A program made the translations under genes and the position numbers. A stretch of 64,000 nt of DNA from Hippasteria phrygiana (Eukaryota; Echinodermata; Asteroidea; Valvatida; Goniasteridae): contig JAZGUH010000185.1 of assembly GCA_037893225.1 (NCBI GenBank), positions 930,001-994,000 on the forward strand. Direction: 5' to 3'. How positions within the stretch are numbered: the stretch's first letter is position 1; each line of letters opens with the position of its first letter. The notes beneath the pieces are model-generated. The model was not told the origin of the DNA. It ran no database searches and worked only from the letters and a program-made list of their open reading frames with translations. Positions 1 through 13,200 of the stretch are shown here, one piece after another.

Positions 1-300
1 CTGGCCGTGAACACGAAGATTTTTTGTGGGGCACTTCGGCCAGTAAGAAGACAACGACGGCACTGGCCGTCGTGGCCGTCGTACATCATTTTTGTAGACC
101 CTATCCGAACCGCTTGTTCAATGAGTTGTTTCATTCCGTTTGTTTTTCTGAAAAAAACTCAAGTATAAATGTAGACATCATAACAGATCTGCAGCAGTTT
201 TTATTCAAACAAAATATCAGTATTTTGGATCAGTATTTTTGGTCGATAAAATGTGTCAAAATTGCTACGTATGTAGTGCAACAAGCTTGAAACTGCATGG
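1..300. mobile_element. fragment related to a CCGGCC-rich hAT-like element
   Basis: The first 90 bases repeat words such as CACTGGCCGTCGTGGCCGTC that also occur in the element at 21676-21970. The element is cut by the window edge. No transposase is visible. Confidence 0.35.
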
Positions 301-1499
301 CGCATCATGACGCACAATGACGCACCCGCGACGCAACCCGCTTTGTATTTACGACGAACCAAAGCCGTACTTGACGCACCCCATTCGTCCCAATTTGACT
401 GACATTAGCGGGACATGACGCACGTCCCCCGGGGGTCCGAGGGTCCGTCTTGCAATTGATAGGTGCATTAGTATTACGTTCGTGAACGTTATACAGTGTA
501 GCCATGATACATGTAACAGTTAGGGCCGACGTGTAGGCCCAAGTACTGAAGTCTAAACTTACAAATGTAGCATGGGCATGGCTGCATGTGCTTATTACTT
601 TTACTTGAAACTTGCTAAAAGTTAGGCCCTGGCCCCCTGCCTACTATTTTTTTACTAATGCATGGACATGGTTATGGTAGACCATACATGGAGGAAGGAA
701 ACGTTAGACAACTAAAAATATCGTTCAAAACATTGACAAACCAAGCCAGCACGACAACCTAATTTCTCCAATGAAGAACAATACATCATGGCGAAATTTC
801 TCATTAAAAGTGTCTTACTTTCCGATTTGGAGCCATTTTTGAAGTTCTGTTCACCGAGATCTGCCTTCACGTCTACGTCGTTCACCCGTCCAGCCCACTT
901 ATGTCGCACACGTGGGTTTAAATCGCGGGACATACACAGTAGTCGGAATCCAATGTCATTAATTTCTGCTTCGGTGTTGGTCACATTGACAGACGTCTGG
1001 AGACCAGACAGTCGTGTTGCTAAAAATAGCAACACAAATTCCCAGGGTCCTGTAAAGTTTCGCGCCTTGTTATGTTTACGCGCGCAAACTTGTACATCAG
1101 TGGTATTAAAGGGGAGGGGCTAGGGGAAGGATTGGGAGGGGAAGTTTGTGAACCAACTCGAAAACAAAGGAAAGTTGCACTTTATCAAAAAATGTTTTGT
1201 TCGGCCGGTAAAAATGTTCCGAAACTGCTCTGTCTATTAAATATCTGTTGAATTGTTTGTAATATATTGGACCACAAACATATTTTAAAGATAAGCCCAT
1301 TTTGATTTTTTTCATATAGTTGTAAGCCTGAATGATCTAGTTGGAAACTTCAAAATTGTCGAAATTAATACAATGATTGCCATAATATCATTTGAGTGGT
1401 TTTAGGTGGGCCTACCTCATTTAATGATATTTTTTCCATGAAACTACATCTGCACATAGCCAGACATCATCTAATAATCTTATAGCCTAGTTTTGCATG
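301..1499. other. intergenic, no gene seen
   Basis: Downstream of gene 1 on its strand. Only short open frames without splice or family support are present. No identifiable repeat apart from short TACATG words. Confidence 0.5.
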
Positions 1500-1501
1500 G
1501 T

Positions 1502-1652
1502 GGACATGAATAAAGTATCAAAGGTTTACGGAAACACCATGTGAAATTGATCTCTTTAGAGTTGTGAGAAGAACAACAGGTTCTTGTCAGAACCACACAA
1601 CTCAAAAGAGATCAATTTCACATGGTGTTAATTATAGTAAACCTTCCATACT
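1502..1652. repeat. inverted repeat (MITE-like hairpin)
   Basis: The arms pair AACACCATGTGAAATTGATC and its continuation with the complementary stretch ending CACATGGTGTTA, around a loop of about 30 bases. Outer AAAGTAT/ATACTTT words also pair imperfectly. A small non-autonomous DNA transposon fits best. Confidence 0.6.
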
Positions 1653-1749
1653 TTATCTGATCATCATTTTGGAATCACTGTTTTCACCAATGAGACATGC
1701 CTGGAACGCATTAGTTGTTAAACGTACCCAGTGATTAAAAAGTTGGCAC

Positions 1750-2070
1750 AGGGGTGAGATTAGAGGAAAATGATTATCCATGAAACATTCCAGGGGTAGA
1801 TTGGCTGAAAATGAAAAATCCACAAAATCTGCTGTGTTTGGGTGTCGTTCAGGACCATCGAGCAACTTAGGGTCTATGGTTTGTATTTGCCGAAAGGCAC
1901 ACCTTAAAATACCCGTCTCTATTGGTCTATATCCAAAAAGGTAAAAACACCTTTGGGGTAACACCTCAGGAATTCCAGATTTTAAAAGAGATTCTTTAAC
2001 AATCTGAAATCAGGAAAAAATTCCGACAAAAAATCCAAATCTCACTACTGACATTTGGACGAGGCTTTTG
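1750..2070. repeat. dispersed repeat, second copy at 61130-61420
   Basis: Both copies share in order GGGGTGAGAT, GATTGGCTGAAAATGAAAA, TCTATTGGTCTATA, CTCAGGAATTCCAGATTT or close variants, and a tail with AATCAGGAAAA. The class is not recognised. It looks non-coding. Confidence 0.6.
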
Positions 2071-2294
2071 ATTTGTATGACATTGCTGAAAAAAATGCAT
2101 GACAACTGCATTTACTACCAAAAGATACGGTTCAAAGTTCTAAAGATCTGAATTAAAAGAAGACCATGTCAGTTTGCAGAAGTCATTTTGAAACAATAAA
2201 AACAAAAATCAGGAAAAATCTAGAGAAATCTCACTCCTTTTCGTGGTCCATATTTTTTTTAAATTAATTCTTTCTGGGAATGAAACCAAGGATT

Positions 2295-2520
2295 CCTCAA
2301 AAGCGCATATCGCACTGTAGCCCGATGGCCTGAAGAAATTTAACCTGTATGAAGACAGTTTTAGAGGTGGGAGGAAAACCCAGAATGATATTCAGGGGAA
2401 AACCCACGGAGTCAGGCAGGAACTGAAAACCCAATCCACATGTCGGCCCTGGTGGGATTTGAACCTGGGTCACAGCGGCGGAAGGCGAGGAAAGTACCAC
2501 AAGGCCAACCCGACTCACCT
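2295..2520 (-). mobile_element. tRNA-derived SINE
   Basis: On the minus strand the head has a box A-like TTGGCCTTGTGG and a box B GGTTCAAATCC about 50 bases on, then a tail with two GGGTTTTCC motifs and CCTCCCACCTC. This is the pol III promoter layout of tRNA-derived SINEs, not an intact tRNA. Confidence 0.6.
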
Positions 2521-3573
2521 ATGTCTTGGTCTCAGTCCCGGACTCTCCAACCTCGACTACAGCACTGCCAAAAACAGCAGTAAAGTTCCAGGGTCACACG
2601 CTGTGAAATCCCAAACTTCATCTACCTTCAACTGCAAATTCAAAGCCTTTACTTTTGTCAAAATAGCATTTTGTCCTATTCATAAAAAAATAACAGTTCA
2701 TTTAGCCACAGAAACTGACCACCAAAGAGACGGTGGGAAATGAATCACAATTGGTTCGTTTTCCCAGATCATTCACTGTTTTCAGAAACTAGACTTTTAT
2801 TCAATCTATACCATGGAGTTGAGCAAGATTATTCAATAAACAAAAGGGTTAGCTCTATTACAATTATCAGAATACCTTTATTAAACAAATCAATGTTTAA
2901 ACCCTTCACCTTTTAAAATTATACAGCAAATCTATCAGCCTGGGACTAAAAGCTATGCAATAAATATACAACAAATTGCTTAAAGACCTACTATAACCAA
3001 AGTTTAATTCTCTAAAAAAGATTAGTATCTGGATTATGAATTACAAGAAACCAAATTCGTGCTAAATATTGTCATTTTCTATCCATCATTATTTATTAAC
3101 GGACGAGAGAAAGATGCTAATTAAATATTCAAATTTCACGCTTACTCCAAGTTCTCCCCCTGATGCCGTCGGCAGCGCGCTGTTAGCCTTGACGTCATCG
3201 CGTGTAGTCATCCATACTAAACTCAGATTTGGAATTGAAATAGTAGGCTTACATGATGGGATAAAGAGATGAAGTTAATTCTGTGTATTCTGTGTAAATA
3301 CCGCGTACTCATGTATGATCTTGTACCAAGTGCAACAATCGGACTACACACCATGACGTCATGCGCAATAAATGCATAACGCATGACATGGAAATGGGAC
3401 GCGACGTACGCTTTTTCAGACGATAGGATTTTCAGAAGTGAGCCAATTTGCATTTCTTTTTCCAAATTAAAAAGGAAAATACAACATTTTTGTGTGTGTA
3501 TTGCTCTTTATATTGACATATCTGTAGACTGAGACAATAATTTCACATTTTTTCAAAGCGTTCTACTGGGTCT

Positions 3574-3720
3574 TTAACCCTAACCCTGCCAGACGCAGCA
3601 CAGGGCATCTGTGGTGACAGCTTGACCTTGCTGCACTCTCACAAGTCAATGTGACAAAGTATGCAATCTGATGCATCTGGCAGGGTTTCTAGCCAAAATA
3701 CCCTGGAGGGTTAGGGTTAA
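3574..3720. mobile_element. TTAA-flanked MITE, family with GCCAGAC core
   Basis: 139 bp (3578-3716) between perfect TTAA duplications, starting CCCTAACCCTGCCAGA and ending GGAGGGTTAGGG. Related copies are at 15847-16471 and 62576-62717. TTAA targets with CCC-starting ends are characteristic of piggyBac-type elements; no transposase is present. Confidence 0.75.
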
Positions 3721-4116
3721 AGCACGACATTTAGGAGCGGTCTGAGTGAAATATAACAAAGACATCTGCTCCACAAACTAACCTATTACATTTACTTCTT
3801 TAAGTATCCATATGACTATATGCATTAATAAATATCCAAACCTTTGAAAGACCTGTAAGGAATGTCACTAAAAAACACTTAAATGGTACCATTTGTTAGT
3901 TTACTTTGATAAAATATTTTGAGTACTGATTTTTTTTTTTTTTTTTTGGTTTAGGCACATATTTGTGTAAACTGTATGAAGCAGTGTATGTTGCACTTAT
4001 TACTAGTTTATGTGTTCAACATAAAACTCCATTCGAGCAGAAAAAATAATTCGACTACAACCTGGTGATGAGAACAAGTATGCAAAATATTGCTTATTGA
4101 GTTTTAAGGTCAAAGG

Positions 4117-4269
4117 TTAAAGTTCATCATGCTCTATGTCTTCTGCTACCACTGGTCCACTTGGTCGGTCCAGGACTCGGGCGAAGTTCTTCAGCCTTTC
4201 AACATCAAGTTCCTCAATTTGTTTGCGGGTGAGATAGCCTTTCTTTTCCGTGTCAAACGTTTCAAAAAT
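4117..4269 (-). CDS. JmjC gene exon 8: EF-hand-like loop and HDEL stop
   Basis: Fifty codons plus TAA, phase 0, after a CACCTCCAG acceptor. It starts IFETFDTEKKGYLTRKQ. This resembles an EF-hand loop (D387, E389, G392, hydrophobic L394), but position 5 is Lys and position 12 is Gln rather than Glu, so calcium binding is doubtful. The C-terminus is EDIEHDEL. The HDEL codons and stop occupy 4117-4131. Confidence 0.9.
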   Translation of the reverse strand: MFETFDTEKKGYLTRKQIEELDVERLKNFARVLDRPSGPVVAEDIEHDEL

Positions 4270-7200
4270 CTGGAGGTGGGCAAATTCAAGAACGATATAA
4301 AAAGGAATTATTTGCGCATCACTGGTCCACTGGTGAGTCTACCTAGACGGTGTGCCCTCTGACCTCACATGTTTACATCTGTATTCAAATATGCCGAGTG
4401 GTATGCGCACGTATTGTGTTTTGTTTTGCATTAAATTGGTTTAGGGGTTACATCACAGGTCAGATCGCCTTTGAATTATGTGACCTTTGATATTATCAGT
4501 GTTGTAACCAAGTCATTTTTTCTCAAGTCAAGTCAAGTCGCAAGTCAAATGTTCACAAGTCAAGTCAAGTCAAGTCCCAAGTCAATTTTTTTCAAGTCAA
4601 GTCTCAAGTCTCAAGTAAAATAAATCGCGACTCGAGTCTGACTCCAGTCCAAGTCAGCGACTCAAGTCACAACACTGGATATTATTTCTTAACCAAGTTT
4701 ATGCAAAACATGATGCGTGCGCAATACTGCGCATACTGCTGGGCATATCTGATTATAGGGCGGTTTAGTTGTAAACAAAGGGCACGTGGTCTATAAACCC
4801 ATGATTGCCAGATTCTTGCAATATGATGAGCAGATGGGGGGCCTTGAAAAACAGCATCATGTCTCAAAAAAGGTAATCCATATTCAAAGGGTTAATTAGG
4901 CCAAACTATATTTCAATTTACATTCATTACGGTTTTACCATAAAGTAGAGGTTATAAGCTTTCCAGTGATACGTCGGTGTGCAGTGTGATTTCTTAACTT
5001 GATGATATGGGGGAAATGGTACGACTTAGTTAATAAACTGACTCACCATACAGGGTGTCCCAGAAAAAAGGTAATTCTGACAATAAGGGTTAATTTGACA
5101 AAGATATGCATTTTATGGCTATTAATCATGTGTTACCATAAAGTAGGAGCAAAATGCTTTCCAGTAATACCTTGATTGCATTCCTCCGGTCATGCATCAC
5201 TGAGCACCATTGTTTGGAAAATGGTATGTGAAAACCCTTTTGGGAAAGTTCATGGTCAGACATGAGCAGCACATTCAGATATGGCCCGAGGGAAATCTAA
5301 CCGTTTGAAAGCATGTGACAAGATGTTTATCAATTGGTGATATTTATTCACCAACACCTTCCACGTCTCCACCTCCTCTTTCGATGCAAAGTCCACAGCG
5401 GCGGCGCATGTCAGCCACAGCTCGTCTCACCATTGCAGGATCCATTACGTAAGATTTCGACCTCATACTGAATGCGGGCTTGTAAATCCTGAAGGTTATG
5501 CGGTGGACTGGTGAACACTTTGCTCTTCAAATACCCCCACAAGAAAAAGTGTTCACAAGGAGTCAAATCCGGTGACCAGGCCAAGCATGACAGTGGGTAT
5601 TCCATTTCACTCATTTGACCCTACTGTCCCAAAAGGGTTTTCACGTACCATTTTCCAAACAATGGTGCTCAGTGCTGCAAGACCGGAGGAATGCAATCAA
5701 GGTATTACTGGAAAGCATTTTGCTCCTACTTTATAGTAACACATGATTAATAGCCATAAAATGCATATCTTTGTCAAATTAACCCTTATTGTCAGAATTA
5801 CCTTTTTTCTAGGACACCCTGTATAGTGATTTGATATGGGTCTATGGCACAACTAAATTTCCTCATACCTCATACGCCTCGATGGGAATGTGCTCATCTT
5901 CCATGGAAACCTCTTCGTCTTCCTCGCCATTTAGCCCTACGAAGTAATGGCCAAACCAGTGGGCCGACAGCTTGTCCTTCTCCCTCAGCAGGGAAATCAG
6001 ATCGTTCCGAATGTTCTCTGCATCCATGTAGCCAATCTCAATCACCTACAAAGCAGAACAAAATTCTAATGTGAAGACGGAATCTGTGTCGGGGGGATGT
6101 AATTTGAAGAGATTTTGCTGTTCCCAGTGTTGGAGTACTCATACTCGTACTCGTACTCGTACTCGTACTCATACTCGTACTCATACTCGTACTCGTACTC
6201 GTACTCATACTCGTACTCGTACTCATACTCGTACTCAAGTACAACTCCAGTACTCTGGCAAAAAAATTGGACTCGGCACGTACCCGGACTCGGCATTTTG
6301 TACTCAGTACTCGATACCCGTACTCAGGAGTACATTAGATTATTTTCTCTTTTGATACTGCACCTTCAGACTCGAAAGTACACATACATAAATAAACAGT
6401 TCTTGGCTTATTTGGGTAAATTCCCAAAAGTAGAAATTTCTGGCTCAATTACATGTGATGTACAACTTTTTGAGTAGGTTCGTCATGTTGTGTAAAAAGT
6501 AAATAGAAAAAACATGGAAATAAAGTGAAATAGTCAGTCTCAGGAACATAGCTTTGCATTTTTGTTTCTTATGGTGTACTTGTACTCGGCCCGTACTTGA
6601 CTGTTTATGTACTCGTACTTGCCGCGTACTCGGACCCTGAAAAACAAGGACTCAAATTTTGGCCCAGGACTCGATTATCAATGACTCTGACTCAGACTCG
6701 GCCCGTACTTGGCTCTAAATGTACTCGGAGAACTTGGTACTCGGATTGTAGGACTCGACTCCAACACTGGAGCAAGTTCGATCAGGGACCATTGGTTAAC
6801 TAGTGGTTGGTTCGTGACGTACGTAGCGCATGAGCACTGAAGATGAAGTGCGAACGACTCTAGTCGAACTATTGTCAAGTCTACGCGACCATGAGAAAAT
6901 GGCGGTGGCTAGTTTGTTTACGTTTTTGGACGAGTTCATAGATGAAAGCGAGATGGACGATATTTGCTCAGTATATCAATAATGTCATAAATGGTAACGT
7001 GTGCATTATTTCGACATGTTCAAAGAAAGACAAAGTAACAAAAAAACGATCGTTCACTGCTGCTGAATATTTACATTTTTTTGCCATTTTTCTGATAACT
7101 GGTCCTCTCTGCACTGTGCTATTAAAACGGCTATTGGTAACCAGCGATGCGACCAACCTCGGTAGGCTGGTCGCGAATCGTCGACTAGACTAGTCCAACC

Positions 7201-10200
7201 ATCGTCGACTAGCGTGCATCCAATCAGAGTTAGTCGAAATATGGTTAACTATATAGTCCTTGATCGAACTTGCTCCTGGCTGTTCCTGACATGGCGTTAT
7301 AAAGCACTGTACTCTCAGTGCTTTCAGAGAACCTACATGCGAAAAAGTCACAGGCTTTAAATACTCGTGACTTGACACAGCTAGCCGAGCCCAACCAGCT
7401 CAATGGCCTAGAGCAAGTTCGATCAAGGACTATAGTTAACCATGGTTCAACTAACTCTGATCAAACGCACGCTAGTCAACGGTGGTTGGACTAGTCTAGT
7501 CGACGATTCGCGACCAGCCTACCGAGGTTGGTCCATCACTGGTTACCAATAGCCGTTTTAATAGCACAGTACAGAGAGGACCAGTTATAAAAAATATATC
7601 AAACAAAAAATGAAAGATGCAAGTAAGTATTCAGCAGCAGTGAACGATCATTTTTTGTTACTTTGTCTTTCTTTGAACATGTTGAAATAATGCACACGTT
7701 ACCACTTGTGACATTGTTGATATACTGAGCAAATATCGTCCGTGTCGCTTTCATCTATCATTTTCTCATGGTTGCGTTGACATGACAATAGTTCGACTAG
7801 AGTCGTTCGCACTTCAATACGTCACGAACCAACCACTAGTTAACCATTGGTCCTTGATCGAACTTGCTCCTAGTGGTTAAGATGTCTGCACTAGTAAGCA
7901 AGAGGTTGTGGATTCCAGTTTCACTTGAGTAAACCCTGTAATTTTTTTCTCCACAGGCTCTTTGAAAGCCCCGACTATACAGTGCTCGACACCATGTCGG
8001 GAAGGGCCAAAAGAATCTTCAAATTTGCATCATTCCCGATGCAAATATTACATTTTTACCCACTGCCACACGTGGCCTCCGCAAGGGAACATATGTCGCG
8101 TGACTTATTTTTGTAAACGTTGATCCGTTTTATTTTGTCCACGTACCCTGGTGTTCATTCTGAAAATTCCACACATTCAAAACTTTCTTTTTCATTGTCT
8201 GAGAAATTACTAGGTAATGTGTCAATTCGGTTATGGGTACTCGATTCCATAATCTGGAACCGGTAACTGACATTAGCGGTCGGGTACTCAGGTACTCAGA
8301 TGGGGCTTTAGATGCCGATTGTTACAAATAACCATTTATTTAATTTTTTTCTATTTGATTTTTGTTCCCCTTAAAAAGTAAGTCCCCCTACCTTGTCACC
8401 CTTTTTGTAGGTCCACATGACCCTGACCTGGGTCAGGTCGGTGTACTCAAAGGTCGCGTTCTCGCAATCTGATTGGTCAAATGTCGGTTGCGAGGCGAAA
8501 AGGATCGTTGCAGAGATGCTTCGGCTGTAGGAGCGAACTTGGTGCAAGTGACCTGAGGAAAGGAAAGCGAAACATTGGGGTTTGGGAGATCAAGAAAACG
8601 AAGAAATGCTGCAAAATCTGAGATTCTCCAAAGAACGGGACTGACAAATATTTTACAAGCTGCGTTCACGTGCTTCTGTCGGAAGATTGGGACAAGGACT
8701 AAAGGCCAATTTACACATACGCGACATAATCGCGCGACAATTTTTTTAATTCACGCAAATCAATTGGTGCGTTTTCATTTACGTGACAGAGTCGTGCGAT
8801 GAGACGCTCATTGATTTGTGCGTATTTAGAAAAACGTGCGACAATATCGCACGTCAAAGTCGCGTATGTGTAAATTGGCCTTAACCCTCCTGTTCTCAAG
8901 GCCAAAATGGAGCCAGCTACCCTATATATCAAAACCTATCAAGTGACAGGTTGAAACACACACAAACTGTGAGAGTTAGTGGGTAGAGTTTTTGATAGGC
9001 TGTGATAGTTATAATCACAGGAGGGTTGATTAGGAGATGGAGCAAAATAATAGTGAAAATGGTAGGGCTGTTCATTTTTGACTAATTTAGTGTTCGATTA
9101 TTCGAAACTGGGTTTGACCGAATATTCGATACTCGCTGATTAAGTTTTTCACGTGTCAGCTGCAACTGCATGCTGCGCCGGTAAAAAGTTGCACGCAAAG
9201 CATGCCGGTGATTACGTGCGGCGATCGATATTATGGACCGCCCGGTCGACATTTTTTGCATGCGCCTGTTGTATCAAGATCATTACAGGTACGTACAACT
9301 TTCTGATAACCAAAAAACCCACTCCAGCCTGCGTTTTTGCAGTAATTATTTTACAAATGCTCGACACGGATGGGAACAATAAACCTCCGTCCACAAAAAG
9401 TCACCGTAGTGTGAAAATGCATGGAAAATGTTTCCCACTTGTGTGAAAATGTGTGAAAATGTGTGAAAATGTTTTCCCACTTGTGTGAAAAGGCATGGTG
9501 GAGAGATATACCATACCCAGTGGAGACATGAAAACAATAGAGACAAAGGGACTGAATAGGTCTCCACTAGGCAATTCTATGGGTTAATAGGTTGTCTCCA
9601 CAAGGAATTTTGTGTACAAAGTCTATGGGGGTTTGCTTTAGTACAGGGACAAAGGGGAGAACAATGCCATGTCTCCACAGGGATGCAAAAATGTGGATGT
9701 GTGTTTTCCCACTTGTGTGAAAAGATGTGAAAATGTTTTCCCACGTGTAAATGTTTTCCCACAAATGTGAAACAAATTTCACATTTGTGAAATGAAAATG
9801 AATTCTCTGGGAAGAGAAAAATGTGAAAAGAAATTCCCATTCCCAGGTTAACTTGCCAATGCATTGTACTGTAGCCTACATGTACCAAAGGATGACCTCT
9901 TTGGCCCTCCACCCACCTGCTGGGATGTAGATGCAATCTCCAGGCTTCAAGGTACTCCATCTCCATGGCACCTTGCCCACATCACGATGCACAAACAGGT
10001 TGATCATGTCTACATCCAGCAAGGAGTAGCCCGACCCTGTCATATGGTGCTGCATAGAGAAACATGGGGATAAGAACTGTGTAATGTGGCCTATTGGTTT
10101 GACCCCTTGCGTACAGTTAACACAAATATGTGCAGATTGAAAATTGCCACCTGGCAGGTTGACGTCTATACACACCAATTTCTGCATTTTTAATCCATTA

Positions 10201-13200
10201 TTGGGGTATTGTGTACGTTATGCTTGGCTGCACAAGCCTCTTGTTTCTGTTTTGCTTGGCTGCGCGAGCCGGCATGGCGCCCTGGCGCCCCTCATATGGA
10301 ATCCGGGTTCAAGGGGTTAACCCCTTGAGTACGGTATTTTACGGGAGACGTCGGGGTGCCGTGGTGGCTCTGGCAGCCAAGCGAACCGCTACAATGTGTT
10401 TGTGCAGTCAAGCGTAACATATACACAATAATCCAACAATGGATTGAAACTGCACAAACAGCGGCCAATGGCGTCATCCGGCCTGGTAGCACTGTTTTTT
10501 TGGTGCCAAATTCCGTCATCTGTACGCAAGGGGTGAAGAGCGAGGATGGTGGTCGACCCATGCAACTTAAAGGTAGTATACAACATTTGTTTTTGCTGTA
10601 ATTTTCAGAACTAAATGGATTTGGGGGTTAGGATTTTATAGCAAATACTGTAACACTGATCTGTTTAAAGTTCTGGGTGCATAGATGCTGGGAAAACAGA
10701 GAGAAATAGAATTATGTTCTAGTAGTCTGGTTCCCTGACCCTACTTTAGACTAAACAGAGCAATTTATTGAGTCAGGGAATTATGAAGTCGAGGAACTAG
10801 ACTATTTCCAACGATTGTCAGCCGACACAAATACATTTTCGATATAAATTTCCCCTTTTCTTGAAAACTACAACACACCAGGTGCCATGAATAGAGTGGT
10901 CCTATTCATCGCACTCGGATCCCTCCCTTTCGTGTGAATGAAAGCTTTGTTTGAAAAAGCTCCATCTATTCATTACACTCCCATTCAAGAACAATATATT
11001 GTAGTTGAAATATAAATGGATTGAGTACGCACAGGAATGCGCCTATATGTGACCGACTCTACAAAAATGGGTATTATGTCGCAATATTTCAAAAATGAGT
11101 TTTATATATATATATATATATATATAACAAATGTGGGGATGCTGCGTAGCACTGTAGAGCACAGAAAATATATATGGTAAAGGTGAAACAGTGCTCACCG
11201 GATAGTTTTACCCGAAAGCTCGGGTAAAACTATCCGGTGAGCACTGTTTCACCTTTACCATATATATATATATATATATATATATATTTCTTTTTTATGC
11301 AAATCGCCTATCACAAGCCCTAGGGCACTCGATGTGTGAGCTACAGAGGATTTAGTCTTGGTTCCAATACGTTACTGTCTGATACTGGTCATCAACAGAG
11401 GGCGCAATTTACAGGCTGTCACCGGCGCGGCGGGCGAGCGCGCGATCAATCACGGAGTTACAGTAACGTCTTGGATATTTCTACTTTTGAGGGCGGGACA
11501 CGACTATGGAAATCGTGGCTAAACATGCATCATTCATATCACGTGACTGGTCTGACCTCCATGGTTAAGTTTGACCGATTGCCCCAATTATGCAAAATGC
11601 GCCTGCGGTCGACGGGATGTGTAATATAATACCGTTTGAAAAAAAACGTGGATGTACTGTACTACTGTGTACAAAAGCCACTTGTACATACAATGTACAT
11701 GTACATGTATATATGTACAATCATGGAGGTTGTGTTTTCTTCCTCCATAGTACAATGTACATATCCACATATAAACACTGTGGATACATGTATAGTGTAC
11801 GTATGTATAGGTACTTGAACTTCAAGTTTGAATAACTTGGAGTTTCTGATCTTTCTTGCTACGTCCCAGAATGAGATAATGACAATTTACCTGCAGGTGT
11901 GCACTTTAATCTGGGATGTTAATTAGCCAATGTGAATGAATAAATGCAGAATAGTCAAATATTTAAATTATTTTTTATCAAAGATTGATTTTTGCCAGTC
12001 TTGTTTAATTACATGTACAAACATGTGGTGCCGTTTTTTGCAGCCAGCCATGGCCAGGCCCAGTATTGTATTGGATATTTCAGTCCAGTTAGTTGCATGC
12101 TCAATATATTTAAAGGACGTCTTTGGTCAACTTTTGACTGAAAAACGTTTTTACTCACTTTGTCTTCAAGGTGGAGCTTAAATTCATCATTGTCTTGATT
12201 ATCTATATTTCTCCCAATATAAAATTCCTCCACTAAATACATTACATTCCTACATGTAATGTATACTAATATTTTAAAAAGTGAACATGAAGAAGAGAAG
12301 TCTGAAATAGCAAGCCCAGCAAACCACTTAGATGCAGTGGATTTAAAATCAAAGTAGATGGTTAACTTCACTCAATTATTCTAATTCTTGAGGTAAACAT
12401 AATTTTTCACTGGATAAAATGTATTTCTGTAAAGATTTAAACCATTATTGTAAAGTTACATTTATGTTAACATATACTTTACCATTGAAGGTTAGAACTG
12501 CCACAGAGTTCATCAGAAATATGAAACACACCATTTGTTACATCTCTTTTTTCATGTATTTTCAATTTCCATCCTGAAAAATTTAATTGGCAGATGTACC
12601 GGTCATTTACCACTCAGTGTAAAATAATCGACATTAGATGTACATGTACATGTGGCATTTAAAAAAATTTATAATACATTTACTTATACAAACTGGCTGG
12701 GACGTCCTCCATTCTGAAGTCATTTTAAGTTTATCACCTCACATGTTTATACACCAGTGTTCTAGCTCGTACAGTGTACATGCACAATATATAATGTACA
12801 TGTCATCGGGTAATACCTTCTCATAAATTTTTACCTTCACTCAAGCGCGCCTTCATGATTTGACTATGACATGTGTGGAGACTGTCTGGTTTTATTGTCT
12901 AGGGGTGATCTTGTCATAAAGTGTGTGTGGGTGGAGATATATTATTCCCCATCCCCACAACCCCGAAATCTATGTTTTTGCCTTCACTTTATCAACACTT
13001 CTTCTTGTCGACAATTTTTTTGGGATTATATTTAACTATAAAAGTTAGGCTATTATGTACGCCGTATGTATCACCATTTGTTAATCCTTTCTGATATGTT
13101 TTCCTTTGTATAAAAATTGTTGTTTAAAAAAAGAAATTGAAAATGATCAATTATGACCGTAATGAAATCAATTGTGATGTAGTTCTTTTAACCAATATAT

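Larger units (their letters stand above)
6117..7286. mobile_element. hAT element interrupted by a second MITE at its right end
   Basis: The left end is CAGTGTTGGAGT at 6125 and the right end ACTCCAACACTG at 6769. The 8-bp duplication GCTGTTCC is at 6117-6124, but its partner is at 7279-7286 because a separate MITE (6770-7275) landed exactly at the boundary. Interior sequence is built of TACTCG-like repeats. It lies in intron 6 of gene 1. Confidence 0.85.

Noticed and set aside
3574..3720. Interstitial telomere repeats (CCCTAACCC)
   Set aside because: Only one or two units at the ends of TTAA-flanked MITEs in inverted orientation; no telomere array.
6038..6477. YSYSYS and TRTRTR open frames
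   Set aside because: Translation of the TACTCG hexamer array in a hAT element.
9577..10187. Long continuous reading of the JmjC exon 5 frame through both splice sites
   Set aside because: Residues beyond the acceptor and donor do not fit the family. The true continuation (HLHQVRSY) is in a different frame at 8552.
12009..12371. 120-residue minus-strand frame in intron 4
   Set aside because: Looks protein-like over short stretches but has no recognised family and would interrupt a phased gene.
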